DNA from: Alphaproteobacteria bacterium
Lineage (GTDB): Bacteria > Pseudomonadota > Alphaproteobacteria > RF32 > CAG-239
NCBI GenBank assembly: GCA_016288295.1
Contig: JAEEYV010000041.1
Span: 1-37,695 of the forward strand
DNA length: 37,695 nt
Direction: 5' to 3'
Part shown: piece after piece, positions 1 to 8,934 of the stretch
Numbering within the stretch: the first letter of the stretch is position 1
How the letters are laid out: every line of letters begins with the position of its first letter
Translations under genes and position numbers: made by a program
The notes under the pieces: generated by a model
The model's database searches: none
Seen by the model: the letters and a program-made list of their open reading frames with translations, nothing else
Told to the model about the DNA's origin: nothing

Positions 1-119
1 AGCAGTGCAAAGCACTGAAGCCAAGATTCCTTGACGCACGGACGCGTCGCGCCATGCGAGGAATGACTTTTTAAATCCTAAAAACAACTGTCATCGCTCC
101 AAAAGCGTAAGTCTTTTGG
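1..119. repeat. Intergenic repeat, copy A (may continue left of the window)
   Basis: Ungapped match to 1324-1442 (agcagtgcaaagcactgaagccaagattccttgacgcac...gtcttttgg) with about 4 mismatches in 119 nt by eye. Confidence 0.95.
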
Positions 120-147
120 TCAAGCGATCTTCAAATTTTAAAAAGCT

Positions 148-179
148 AAACCCCTCGCTTTATACAAAGCGAGGGGTTT
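148..179 (-). terminator. Hairpin terminator downstream of the 187-600 gene
   Basis: aaaCCCCTCGCTTtatacAAAGCGAGGGGttt; same hairpin as 1485-1516. Confidence 0.75.
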
Positions 180-186
180 GGCAAGG

Positions 187-600
187 TCAGTAACTATATG
201 CATCTCGCACCCATATCGAACCGACATAACAAATCAGCACGACAAACAGCGGGATTGCAGCAACAATAACACAAATGTTAAGATTCCAACTCCAACAGTC
301 AACTCCGGAATATCCCAAACACCAGCAATACCCTATCGCTGCCATCATTGGAAGACAATACTTTTCAGCTCTTTCCTTGTCACAAATTGCCCAGAACAAA
401 GACAGAACTAGCACTGCTATGTCTATGTACAACACAACTTCCAAAGGCTTCGGCACTTGCATACCATTTGCCAATTGTTCAATCGGCACCATAAACATCA
501 TACATGCTAACAGTGCTCCAACAAACAGTGCGATACAATAAAGAATCACACCGACACACCGTACATCATTAATAAAAATCTCTAATTTACCCATAATCAT
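187..600 (-). CDS. Hypothetical multi-pass membrane protein (137 aa), Cys-rich
   Basis: ORF with several hydrophobic segments; consensus-like promoter upstream at 634-661 and a hairpin downstream. Confidence 0.7.
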   Translation of the reverse strand: MIMGKLEIFINDVRCVGVILYCIALFVGALLACMMFMVPIEQLANGMQVPKPLEVVLYIDIAVLVLSLFWAICDKERAEKYCLPMMAAIGYCWCLGYSGVDCWSWNLNICVIVAAIPLFVVLICYVGSIWVRDAYSY

Positions 601-633
601 TAATATTATAACGTTAATAATAAAATTTTTTGC

Positions 634-661
634 ACTATATCATCTTTTGACAAAATGTCAA
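634..661 (-). promoter_or_regulatory. Predicted sigma70-type promoter of the 187-600 gene
   Basis: Minus strand TTGACA-16 nt-TATAGT. The -35 lies in the palindrome TTGACAttttGTCAA (647-661). Confidence 0.6.
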
Positions 662-677
662 CATAGTTCCTCTAATA

Positions 678-717
678 CAGAAAGCACCTTGCCTCTTACA
701 AGACAAGGTGCTTTCTG
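678..717 (-). terminator. Strong hairpin downstream of the 723-1133 gene
   Basis: CAGAAAGCACCTTG / CAAGGTGCTTTCTG, 14-bp perfect stem; no clear T-tract, so terminator function is uncertain. Confidence 0.5.
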
Positions 718-722
718 CTACT

Positions 723-1133
723 TCATTTTCCGGCTCTCTTTTTCACTAATTCTTTATAGTAATACGATAAAATCAGGACAATCTCTGTAGTTGTAGCAAT
801 CAAAGATATATATGTACATACAATCTCCAGAATAGGTTCGTAACTGCACAACAATACCGATGAAAATGCTGTACAGGCGAGGATCAACAAAGGAACATTA
901 TAGTCCAAGAAAGGTAATTGCACATCTTCTTTACTATCATACATCCAACTCACCCCCAAGAATGCCAAGGCAATAATTCCTACCGGTCCTGCCACTATCT
1001 CACCAATTTGTAGTGCTAACGGCACATTGCGGGCATCGTGTAATGATGCAACAAACAATACAACAATTGCAATAACCAAGATAGTCCTGCCTACATTACG
1101 CAAATCGCGTTCAATAATTTTATACTCTTCCAT
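723..1133 (-). CDS. Hypothetical multi-pass membrane protein (136 aa from MEEYK), possible paralogue of the 187-600 product
   Basis: Start placed at the ATG at 1133, not 1193, because the longer ORF would run into the predicted promoter at 1165-1193. N-terminus resembles that of the neighbouring gene. Confidence 0.65.
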   Translation of the reverse strand: MEEYKIIERDLRNVGRTILVIAIVVLFVASLHDARNVPLALQIGEIVAGPVGIIALAFLGVSWMYDSKEDVQLPFLDYNVPLLILACTAFSSVLLCSYEPILEIVCTYISLIATTTEIVLILSYYYKELVKKRAGK

Positions 1134-1164
1134 AATAAGATATGTTAATAATAAATTTTGCTCT

Positions 1165-1193
1165 ACTCTATCACTTTTTGTCAAAAATGTCAA
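1165..1193 (-). promoter_or_regulatory. Predicted sigma70-type promoter of the 723-1133 gene
   Basis: Minus strand TTGACA-17 nt-TAGAGT; flanking sequence closely matches the promoter at 634-661. Confidence 0.6.
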
Positions 1194-1261
1194 TATTTAA
1201 TAACCACCCCTAACTTTTGTTCAAACCAATTGTAAACCTCGATTTTGCTAAAAAATAATTT

Positions 1262-1390
1262 GTCATCCCTCGATTTTGCCTGCAAAATCGTCCAGGGATC
1301 TACAAATTTTTTAAGAATATTGAAGCAGTGCAAAGCACTGAAGCCAAGATTCCTTGACGCACAGACGCACCGCGCCATGCGAGGAATGAC
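1262..1390. repeat. MITE/REP-like palindromic element with imperfect 11-bp terminal inverted repeats
   Basis: Starts GTCATCCCTCG and ends CGAGGAATGAC (one mismatch as inverted repeats). Internal hairpins CGATTTTGCCTGCAAAATCG and CAGTGCAAAGCACTG. Confidence 0.6.
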
Positions 1391-1442
1391 TTTTTAAATC
1401 CTAAAAACAACTGTCATCGCTCCAAAAGCATAAGTCTTTTGG
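1324..1442. repeat. Intergenic repeat, copy B (direct orientation)
   Basis: Near-identical to 1-119, same orientation. Confidence 0.95.
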
Positions 1443-1451
1443 AGCGATGAC
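1413..1451. repeat. Perfect 16-bp-arm inverted repeat
   Basis: GTCATCGCTCCAAAAG-cataagt-CTTTTGGAGCGATGAC; arms are exact reverse complements. Confidence 0.9.
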
Positions 1452-1484
1452 ATTTATTATTACCCAAACAATACTTTAAAAGCC

Positions 1485-1516
1485 AAACCCCTCGCTTTAT
1501 ACAAAGCGAGGGGTTT
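1485..1516 (-). terminator. Hairpin terminator downstream of nifJ
   Basis: aaacccctcgctttatacaaagcgaggggttt, followed by T-rich sequence. Confidence 0.75.
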
Positions 1517-1541
1517 ATTTGACCTTAGGTCAGGTTGCAGA

Positions 1542-4500
1542 CTACTCTGCAACCTCAACCTTATACTCAGCCATATGCTCTAACAGGTTACGCTTTTCTT
1601 TTGCACCTTCCTGAGCTTTATTAAGCAAGGTCTCATAACGTTCCGGATTTGCCTTATTAACAATCTGGAAACGAGTCTCATTGCCATAGTAGTCAGACAA
1701 CGGACGAGACGGAGCCTTAGAGTCGAGCATCAACGGAGCTTTACCTTCGGCAATATTGTCCGGATTATAACGATACAACGGCCAGCTTCCGCTCTCAACA
1801 GCGGCTTTTTGGTGATCCAAACCGTCGTTCAAGTTAAATCCTTGAGCAATACAGTGGCAATAAGCAATAATCAAAGACGGACCATCATAAGCCTCGGCCT
1901 CATTCATTGCCTTAATCAACTGCATGTCATTGGCACCGGCCGAAACTTGAGCCACATAAACATTACCGTAAGACATAGCAATCATGCCCAAATCTTTTTT
2001 CGGTAAAGCTTTACCTGCGGTTGCAAACTTGGCACTTGCCCCCATCGGAGTAGCCTTTGATTGCTGACCGCCGGTGTTAGAATATACACCTGTATCCATA
2101 ACCAAGATATTGATGTTCTTGCCTGAAGCAATAGCATGATCCAAACCGCCGAAGCCGATATCATAGGCCCAGCCGTCGCCGCCCAAAATCCACAAAGATT
2201 TCTTAATCAGGTAGTCAGCCAGTTTATCCAAATGTTTGGCTTCTTCAGTATCAATCTTAGCCAAAGCTGCACGCAACTCTTTAACATTGTCGCGTTGAGC
2301 ATCAATCTCAACATCATTAGACTGCGGGTTACTCAAAATCTTGTCAGCAACTGCTCCGACTTTGTCTTTCAAACCTTCCAACAAAGTTTTTGCAAAAGCT
2401 GTCTGCTGGTCGATAGAAAATCTCATGCCCAAACCGAACTCGGCATTATCTTCAAACAAAGAGTTTGACCACGCCGGACCATGACCTTTTTCGTCTTTGG
2501 CATAAGGAGTTGTCGGCAGGTTGCCGGAATAAATAGAAGAACAACCTGTAGCATTGGCAACAACCATTCTGTCACCGAATAACTGGGTCAACAACTTGAC
2601 ATAAGGTGTTTCACCGCAGCCGGCACAAGCACCCGAAAACTCAAACAAAGGTTGAATCATCTGAGTGGTCTTCGGCATATTTTTAACAACTTCGGTACGT
2701 TTTACATAAGGCAAAGTTTCAAAGAATTTCCAGTTTGCAACTTCGGCTTCAATATGGTTTTCAATATGATCCATATTGATAGCTTTCTTTGCCGGGTCTT
2801 CCTTATTCTTTGCCGGGCAAGCTGAAGTACAAATACCGCAACCGGTGCAGTCTTCTGCCGAAATCTGCAGAATAAACTTCTTGCCGGCAAATTCTTTACC
2901 CTTATATTCAGCGGTCTTCAAAGTTGCCGGAGCATTTTTCAACTGCTCATCATCAGCAACTTTCATTCTGATAACACCGTGCGGGCAAACCAAAGAGCAT
3001 TTACCGCATTGGATACAAACGCTCGGATCCCAAACCGGAATTTCGGTTGCAATACAACGTTTCTCATATTGAGTTGTTCCTGTCGGCCATGTTCCGTCAA
3101 CAACTTCTCCAAAAGCAGAAACTGGCAACTGATCACCACGGTCGGCAATCAACTCAGCAGTCAGCTTCTTTACGAATTCCGGAGCATTGGCCGGAACCGG
3201 AGCTTGGCGGTTGAATGTTGAAGTAACATGGTCAGGATATTTAACCTCATGCAAATGAGCCAGAGAAGCATCAACAGCGGCAAAGTTCTTTTGAACAATG
3301 GCATCGCCTTTTTTGCTGTAGGTCTTCTTAATTGCATTCTTAATTTGAGTAATAGCCTCATCTTTCGGCAAAATATTAGAAATTGCAAAGAAGCAGGCTT
3401 GCATAATGGTATTAATGCGTTGTCCCATACCGGTTTCGCGAGCAACTTCGACAGCATTAATGGTATAGAACTTGAGCTTCTTAGAAATAATTTGTTCCTG
3501 AACTTCTTTCGGCAAATGATTCCAAACTTCTTCAGCACTGTACGGTGCATTCAGCAAGAAAGTCGCGCCTTGCTTAGCAATTTTCAAAATATCCACTTTG
3601 TTCATAAACGGGAACTGGTGGCAAGCAACAAAATCAGCCTTATTAATCAAATATGCCGATTTGATCGGATTATCCGAAAAACGCAAGTGCGAAGTTGTCA
3701 TTGAACCTGATTTACGGCTATCATAAACAAAATATCCTTGCCCGTATTTTCCGGCATCTTCAGCAATAATCTTAATTGAGTTCTTGTTTGCGCCAACAGT
3801 TCCGTCCGCACCCAAACCGAAGAATACGGCACGAACAACATCTTTAGGCTCCGTATCAATACTGCTATCATCAAACGGCAAAGATGTTTTATTAACATCA
3901 TCGGTAATACCGACAGAAAAACCATTAATCGGCTTAGCCGCAAAACCGTTATCATAAACAGCTTTGACCATACCCGGAGTAAATTCTTTTGAAGACAACC
4001 CGTAACGGCCACCGACAATCTTCGGCATATTAGCAATTTTGCCGTTAGCAAAGGCCTGTGACAAAGTAGCCACAACATCCAAGTACAAAGGTTCACCGGT
4101 AGAACCCGATTCTTTAGTTCTATCAAGTACCGAAACAACTTTAACGCTTGCCGGCAATACTTTTAAGAACGATTCTTCCGGGAACGGACGATACAAATGA
4201 ACCTTCATAACGCCTAATTTTGCACCTTCAGCATTCAAATAATCAATGGTCTCTTCAACTGTCTCCGCTCCTGAACCCATAATTACAATAACTTGTTCGG
4301 CATCATTAGCACCATGATAGTCAACAACATGATATTGACGACCTGAAATTTTAGCAAACTTATCCATTTCTTCCTGAACAATGCCTTCAACCTTTTTATA
4401 ATAAGGGTTAGAAGCTTCTCTGCCTTGGAAGAACACATCCGGATTTTGAGCCGTACCGCGAACAACCGGAGCTTCCGGGCGCAGAGCATGCTTAGCGTTG

Positions 4501-5108
4501 AATGTATAATCAACACCTTTAAGCATAGCTCTCAAATCATCGTCAGAAAGCAATTTAATTTTTTTGATTTCGTGTGAGGTGCGGAAACCGTCAAAGAAGT
4601 GCATAAATGGAACACGCGCACGCAAAGTAGAAGTTTGAGCAATTGCAGCCATGTCATGAGCTTCTTGAACAGAATTAGAGGCAAGCATTGCAAAACCTGT
4701 TTGGCGGCAACCCATAACGTCTGTATGATCTCCGAAAATTGACAAAGCATGATAGGCCAGTGAACGAGCCGCGACATGCATAACAAACGGAGACAATTCA
4801 CCGGCAATCTTATACATATTCGGAATCATCAGCAACAAACCTTGCGAAGCAGTAAAGGTCGTGGTCAAAGCACCGGCTTGAATAGAACCATGACAAGCAC
4901 CGGCGGCACCGGCTTCAGACTGCATTTCCTGAACTTCAGGAACAACGCCCCAAATATTTTTTTGCTGAGCAGCAGACCATGCATCAGCCCATTCCCCCAT
5001 CGGAGAAGATGGAGTAATCGGGTAAATAACGCATACCTCATTCATACGATGGGCAACCGAAGCGGCCGCTTCGTTACCATCCATCATTTTCATTTTTACT
5101 TCTGACAT
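1542..5108 (-). CDS. nifJ: Pyruvate:ferredoxin (flavodoxin) oxidoreductase, single-chain PFOR
   Basis: 1188 aa; N-terminal YPITPSSPMGEWADAW; two [4Fe-4S] motifs CIQCGKCSLVCP and CTGCGICTSACP; TPP-domain GDGWAYDIGFGGLDH. Confidence 0.97.
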   Translation of the reverse strand: MSEVKMKMMDGNEAAASVAHRMNEVCVIYPITPSSPMGEWADAWSAAQQKNIWGVVPEVQEMQSEAGAAGACHGSIQAGALTTTFTASQGLLLMIPNMYKIAGELSPFVMHVAARSLAYHALSIFGDHTDVMGCRQTGFAMLASNSVQEAHDMAAIAQTSTLRARVPFMHFFDGFRTSHEIKKIKLLSDDDLRAMLKGVDYTFNAKHALRPEAPVVRGTAQNPDVFFQGREASNPYYKKVEGIVQEEMDKFAKISGRQYHVVDYHGANDAEQVIVIMGSGAETVEETIDYLNAEGAKLGVMKVHLYRPFPEESFLKVLPASVKVVSVLDRTKESGSTGEPLYLDVVATLSQAFANGKIANMPKIVGGRYGLSSKEFTPGMVKAVYDNGFAAKPINGFSVGITDDVNKTSLPFDDSSIDTEPKDVVRAVFFGLGADGTVGANKNSIKIIAEDAGKYGQGYFVYDSRKSGSMTTSHLRFSDNPIKSAYLINKADFVACHQFPFMNKVDILKIAKQGATFLLNAPYSAEEVWNHLPKEVQEQIISKKLKFYTINAVEVARETGMGQRINTIMQACFFAISNILPKDEAITQIKNAIKKTYSKKGDAIVQKNFAAVDASLAHLHEVKYPDHVTSTFNRQAPVPANAPEFVKKLTAELIADRGDQLPVSAFGEVVDGTWPTGTTQYEKRCIATEIPVWDPSVCIQCGKCSLVCPHGVIRMKVADDEQLKNAPATLKTAEYKGKEFAGKKFILQISAEDCTGCGICTSACPAKNKEDPAKKAINMDHIENHIEAEVANWKFFETLPYVKRTEVVKNMPKTTQMIQPLFEFSGACAGCGETPYVKLLTQLFGDRMVVANATGCSSIYSGNLPTTPYAKDEKGHGPAWSNSLFEDNAEFGLGMRFSIDQQTAFAKTLLEGLKDKVGAVADKILSNPQSNDVEIDAQRDNVKELRAALAKIDTEEAKHLDKLADYLIKKSLWILGGDGWAYDIGFGGLDHAIASGKNINILVMDTGVYSNTGGQQSKATPMGASAKFATAGKALPKKDLGMIAMSYGNVYVAQVSAGANDMQLIKAMNEAEAYDGPSLIIAYCHCIAQGFNLNDGLDHQKAAVESGSWPLYRYNPDNIAEGKAPLMLDSKAPSRPLSDYYGNETRFQIVNKANPERYETLLNKAQEGAKEKRNLLEHMAEYKVEVAE

Positions 5109-5274
5109 TTCATATCCTTAATTAAGTTATTCAACATAGAAAAAATTTTCTGCCCGCTATATACCACGGAGAGATTCAAAAATCCACCAAAAAAGTGTTT
5201 TTTTCCATTACATTCTGTTTAATCTAACTTTAATCTTTTATTTTTATAATATCCAAAAAACAAAGGAGAGAAAT

Positions 5275-5565
5275 ATGCTTAAAAAGATTACCATTACTAG
5301 CTTTGCCATAGCTTTGACCGCTTGTTCACTTTTTGGAAACGACGAAGGCAAAACCCCGCAAACCAAAATAGGACAACTTAACAGCTGTATGTTTAACAAG
5401 GTTTATGATATGAAAGCCGCCGGCACATTATTTCAATCAGGCACATGGACAACTTCTCGGTCAATTTTGACCGCTTGCGAAAAAGAACTTAATGTTCCCG
5501 GAAGTTCTATTAACGAAACTCAAAGCATGAACATTGTCGGTAGCCTTATTGAATCGCTCAAATAA
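5275..5565 (+). CDS. Small hypothetical lipoprotein (96 aa)
   Basis: Signal peptide with lipobox (IALTAC); strong SD aaaggagag upstream. Confidence 0.75.
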   Translation: MLKKITITSFAIALTACSLFGNDEGKTPQTKIGQLNSCMFNKVYDMKAAGTLFQSGTWTTSRSILTACEKELNVPGSSINETQSMNIVGSLIESLK

Positions 5566-5577
5566 GGATAGCTGCCC

Positions 5578-6306
5578 ATGCCGGAATATACTAATGATTA
5601 TCTGCTTGATAAACAGATAAAGATTTTTCAGCCGACAAACGGTTATCGAGCCTCAAGCGATGCTGTACTTTTGTCGTCTGCCGTACAAAAAATAAAATCC
5701 GGAGAACAAATTTTAGATCTTGGCTCTGGAACCGGAGCCATCTCTCTTTGTTTGGCACATCGTTTTCCCAATGCCATTATTAGCGGCTTTGAAATTCAGA
5801 CCGAACTTGTTAAACTATCCAACATGAGCGCAAAAGCCAATGGGTTTGACAATTTGAAATATATCAATTGCGACTTAAGAAAAGCTGACACATCGTGGTT
5901 TGGCAACTTTGATCATGTTATAACCAACCCACCCTATGCACTCGATGATATGCCTTCCCCCAATAAAAGCAAGGCCACGGCTCATAATTTTGAAAACTTT
6001 GATTTGACCGAATGGTTAAAACTTGCACTCAAGTGCTTACGCGCTCAGGGGCGAATTTATATCATTAATCGAGCTGAGGCAATTGATGAAATTTTATCAA
6101 CTCTTTACGGACATTGCGGTTCAATCACTATCGTTCCGCTCTGTTCTAAAAGTGGGCAAAATGCCAAGCGTGTACTGATAACTGCCCGTAAAGGAATACA
6201 CACCCCTACTCGCATTTTGCCACCGCTGATCATACATAAAGCCGACGGGACTTACACAGCAAAGGCTCAAAAAATTTTGCGTGGCGGGCAAAGTCTATTT
6301 GACTAG
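5578..6306 (+). CDS. SAM-dependent methyltransferase, TrmN6-like (tRNA1(Val) adenine-N6)
   Basis: LDLGSGTGAISLCLA SAM motif and NPPY catalytic motif. Confidence 0.85.
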   Translation: MPEYTNDYLLDKQIKIFQPTNGYRASSDAVLLSSAVQKIKSGEQILDLGSGTGAISLCLAHRFPNAIISGFEIQTELVKLSNMSAKANGFDNLKYINCDLRKADTSWFGNFDHVITNPPYALDDMPSPNKSKATAHNFENFDLTEWLKLALKCLRAQGRIYIINRAEAIDEILSTLYGHCGSITIVPLCSKSGQNAKRVLITARKGIHTPTRILPPLIIHKADGTYTAKAQKILRGGQSLFD

Positions 6307-6872
6307 TTACCACTATAAAACATTAAGTTATTTTCACCCTGTGATTGAGCTCTTTGCAAGGCAATAATTGCCTTTTCTACCAAACCTTTTGCTCTTATAT
6401 CCTCACCATCATAAATACTGGCTCCCATACTTGTTACCAGACGTTCATTGTTTTTAAGCGGGGTCCGAAAAATTGTACGTACCCGTGCCAATTCTAAGTT
6501 AATCTCTTCATTTGTATTGAGTCTTGGCATCATCAACCAAAAAGTATAGCGAATTCCTCTTGCTAGTGTATAATTAGACGGCAAATAAATTTTCATACGC
6601 ACTGCCACTTCACGAATAATATCATTTGGATTCTCAAAAAGATTAAGATTTTCGACATTAATCCCTAAAACCACAATTTTATCACGCTTGACACGTACAT
6701 CTTTATGACTTTCGTAGTTTATTGCCGTCTGTAAACGATCTTCAAACAAATAATAACTCACCAAACCGCTTGTATCATCATACATACATGCCGTATCCTC
6801 ATGTCTTGCCTTGCGAAGTTCGTTTGTAACTTCTCCTCTATGATTTAAGCCTGTTTTTTCCTCATCAGCCAT
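6303..6872 (-). CDS. Degenerate GGDEF-domain-like protein
   Basis: GLVSYYLFEDRL and ALQRAQSQGENNLMFYS resemble GGDEF start and end motifs; the active-site position reads ARGIRYTFWLMMP. Start at MADEEK preferred because of the ggagg SD. Confidence 0.65.
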   Translation of the reverse strand: MADEEKTGLNHRGEVTNELRKARHEDTACMYDDTSGLVSYYLFEDRLQTAINYESHKDVRVKRDKIVVLGINVENLNLFENPNDIIREVAVRMKIYLPSNYTLARGIRYTFWLMMPRLNTNEEINLELARVRTIFRTPLKNNERLVTSMGASIYDGEDIRAKGLVEKAIIALQRAQSQGENNLMFYSGN

Positions 6873-6933
6873 AACTGCCTCCATTATTGTTATGTCAATA
6901 ATATTGGCACTCATTTTTCAAAAACAACCTCAA

Positions 6934-7803
6934 CTATTGCATTATATTATTCCGAATTTTACGTATAGAATTGAGTTCAATCTGCCTTACACGTTCCTTT
7001 GAAATAGAATAATATTTACTCAAATCTTCCAAAGTTATTGCTTTTTCACACAATCTTCTCTTGAACAAAATATCTTTTTCTCTCGGATTAAGACATTTCC
7101 ACGCTTCATTAAACAAAATTTTGCGCTGACTCATAATTTCGTTACGACTTATAACCTCCTCTTGATTAGGCTTGCTATCAGCAATAAAATCCATCAATTC
7201 CCCACTACCATCAGATTCGCTATCAAGTTGTACATTAAGAGAACCGTCATGTGACTTAAGCCTTGTATTCATATCTGTCACGTCCTGCTCGCTTACATCT
7301 AAAGCTTTTGCTATTGTGTACAGTATTTCATGCGACATTTCTCTGTCATCTGTCAATTTAAGCTGATTTTTCATTTTACGTAAATTAAAAAACAATTTTT
7401 TTTGCGCCGCTGTAGTACCGATTTTAACCAACGACCATGAATTTAAAACATATTTTTGTACTGCAGCCCTAATCCACCACAAAGCGTAAGTTGAAAACCT
7501 AAACCCCTTATCCGGATCAAATTTATCAATTGCATACAACAACCCTATGTTCCCTTCAGATATCATTTCCGACATCGGCAATCCATATCCCTTAAACTTT
7601 GACACCACTTTAACCACCAACCTCAAATGCGAGGTTATTAACTTATACGAAACTCTTTTATCTTTTGTTTTAATATATTCTTTGGCCAAAGCATATTCTT
7701 CTTCCGGTGTTAAAATCGGAAAACGCCTGATGTTTTGCAAATATCTGGTTAAATTGACTTCTGGAGAAAAATCTTCCAATCCGCACAAAACATCTTCATC
7801 CAT
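6934..7803 (-). CDS. rpoH: RNA polymerase sigma-32 factor RpoH
   Basis: 289 aa; region 2 EMISEGNIGLLYAIDKFDPDKGFRFSTYALWWIRAAVQKYVLNSWSLVKIGTTAAQKKLFFNLRK; region 4 SKERVRQIELNSIRKIR. Confidence 0.95.
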   Translation of the reverse strand: MDEDVLCGLEDFSPEVNLTRYLQNIRRFPILTPEEEYALAKEYIKTKDKRVSYKLITSHLRLVVKVVSKFKGYGLPMSEMISEGNIGLLYAIDKFDPDKGFRFSTYALWWIRAAVQKYVLNSWSLVKIGTTAAQKKLFFNLRKMKNQLKLTDDREMSHEILYTIAKALDVSEQDVTDMNTRLKSHDGSLNVQLDSESDGSGELMDFIADSKPNQEEVISRNEIMSQRKILFNEAWKCLNPREKDILFKRRLCEKAITLEDLSKYYSISKERVRQIELNSIRKIRNNIMQ

Positions 7804-7860
7804 TTTAACACCTCCTGTTATTTTTTATGCAACAGAAAGGATATATAAAATGATTTTACT

Positions 7861-8856
7861 TTATTCGGTAGAAGGCATTTTCAGTTCACAACGATCCAAA
7901 ATTTCGACCATATCCCGCGGAAATCCGCACTCAAACTGCATCCATCGTCCATCTCGCGGATGCTCAAATCCGAGCGATGCAGCATGTAATGCCTGTCTTG
8001 GAAAAGCATTAACAAAACTTTTTACTTCCGCACTCAAACCCTTTATCTGCGTTTTGCCTGATTTTTCATAAACCTTATCACCCACCAAATTACACCCGAT
8101 AGATGACATATGTACTCTGATTTGATGAGTTCTTCCGGTTTCGAGGTTGCATTTTACCAAACTCACTGCCCCACTATTGGTACAAAGTGTTTTATAATGA
8201 GTAACAGCATGTTTACCACCGCTTGCAACTAATGCCATTTTTTTGCGATCAAAACGACTGCGTGCAATATTTCCTTCAATCATACCGCTCATTGGATTCG
8301 GACAACCATAGACTACCGCATAATATGTCCTTTCAATACTATGCTTAACAAATTGTTCTGACAATCCTTTATGAGCCATATCGTTTTTAGCCACAACCAA
8401 TAAACCGCTCGTTTCTTTATCGATTCGGTGAACTATTCCCGGTCTTTTTACTCCGCCGACACCGGATAAATTCCCTTTACAATGAAACAACAAAGCGTTG
8501 ACCAAAGTTCCGTTTCTTGCACCGGGAGCCGGATGCACGGTCATTCCCGCGGGTTTATTAATCACAATTAAATCATCATCTTCATATACAACATCAAGTT
8601 TTATATCTTCCGGCTGCGGTTCTGCCTCTTCCGCCTCGGGAACAAGCACACAAAAGCTATCACCGTACCTTACCTTAAAATCATTTTCGGTAATAATATT
8701 TTCATCCAGACTGACATTGCCGGCACCAATCAGTTTTTGCACCATAGAACGTGACAATTCAGGCATATTTTGGCTCAAAAACTTATCAAGCCTGCACCCT
8801 GCCTGCTCATTTTCAACTAATGGTGAAAAATATGTATTATTTACATCAATTTTCAT
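7861..8856 (-). CDS. rluD: 23S rRNA pseudouridine synthase, RluD family
   Basis: S4 domain, then VHRIDKETSGLLVVAKND and LETGRTHQIRVHMSSIG. Confidence 0.93.
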   Translation of the reverse strand: MKIDVNNTYFSPLVENEQAGCRLDKFLSQNMPELSRSMVQKLIGAGNVSLDENIITENDFKVRYGDSFCVLVPEAEEAEPQPEDIKLDVVYEDDDLIVINKPAGMTVHPAPGARNGTLVNALLFHCKGNLSGVGGVKRPGIVHRIDKETSGLLVVAKNDMAHKGLSEQFVKHSIERTYYAVVYGCPNPMSGMIEGNIARSRFDRKKMALVASGGKHAVTHYKTLCTNSGAVSLVKCNLETGRTHQIRVHMSSIGCNLVGDKVYEKSGKTQIKGLSAEVKSFVNAFPRQALHAASLGFEHPRDGRWMQFECGFPRDMVEILDRCELKMPSTE

Positions 8857-8934
8857 AAATTTTCATACTTTATAAATAAACTTATCTTACAATACCATAA
8901 AGATTAAAGTTTCAAATTGCAAGGAATTAAACCG

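Noticed and set aside
178-541. Plus-strand ORFs 178-411 and 275-541
   Set aside because: Antisense to the 187-600 membrane-protein gene; no recognisable features.
1190-1378. ORF of 62 aa (MARCVCASRNLGFSALHCF...) on the minus strand
   Set aside because: Lies inside the palindromic repeat element; most likely a spurious translation of the repeat.
1-1516. CRISPR array
   Set aside because: Only two repeat copies about 1.3 kb apart with genes between them; no regular short repeat-spacer structure.
1809-4807. Several overlapping ORFs on both strands within nifJ
   Set aside because: Shadow ORFs of a clearly coding 1188-aa PFOR frame.
7547-8875. Plus-strand ORFs 7547-8071 and 8498-8875
   Set aside because: Antisense to rpoH and rluD; no support.
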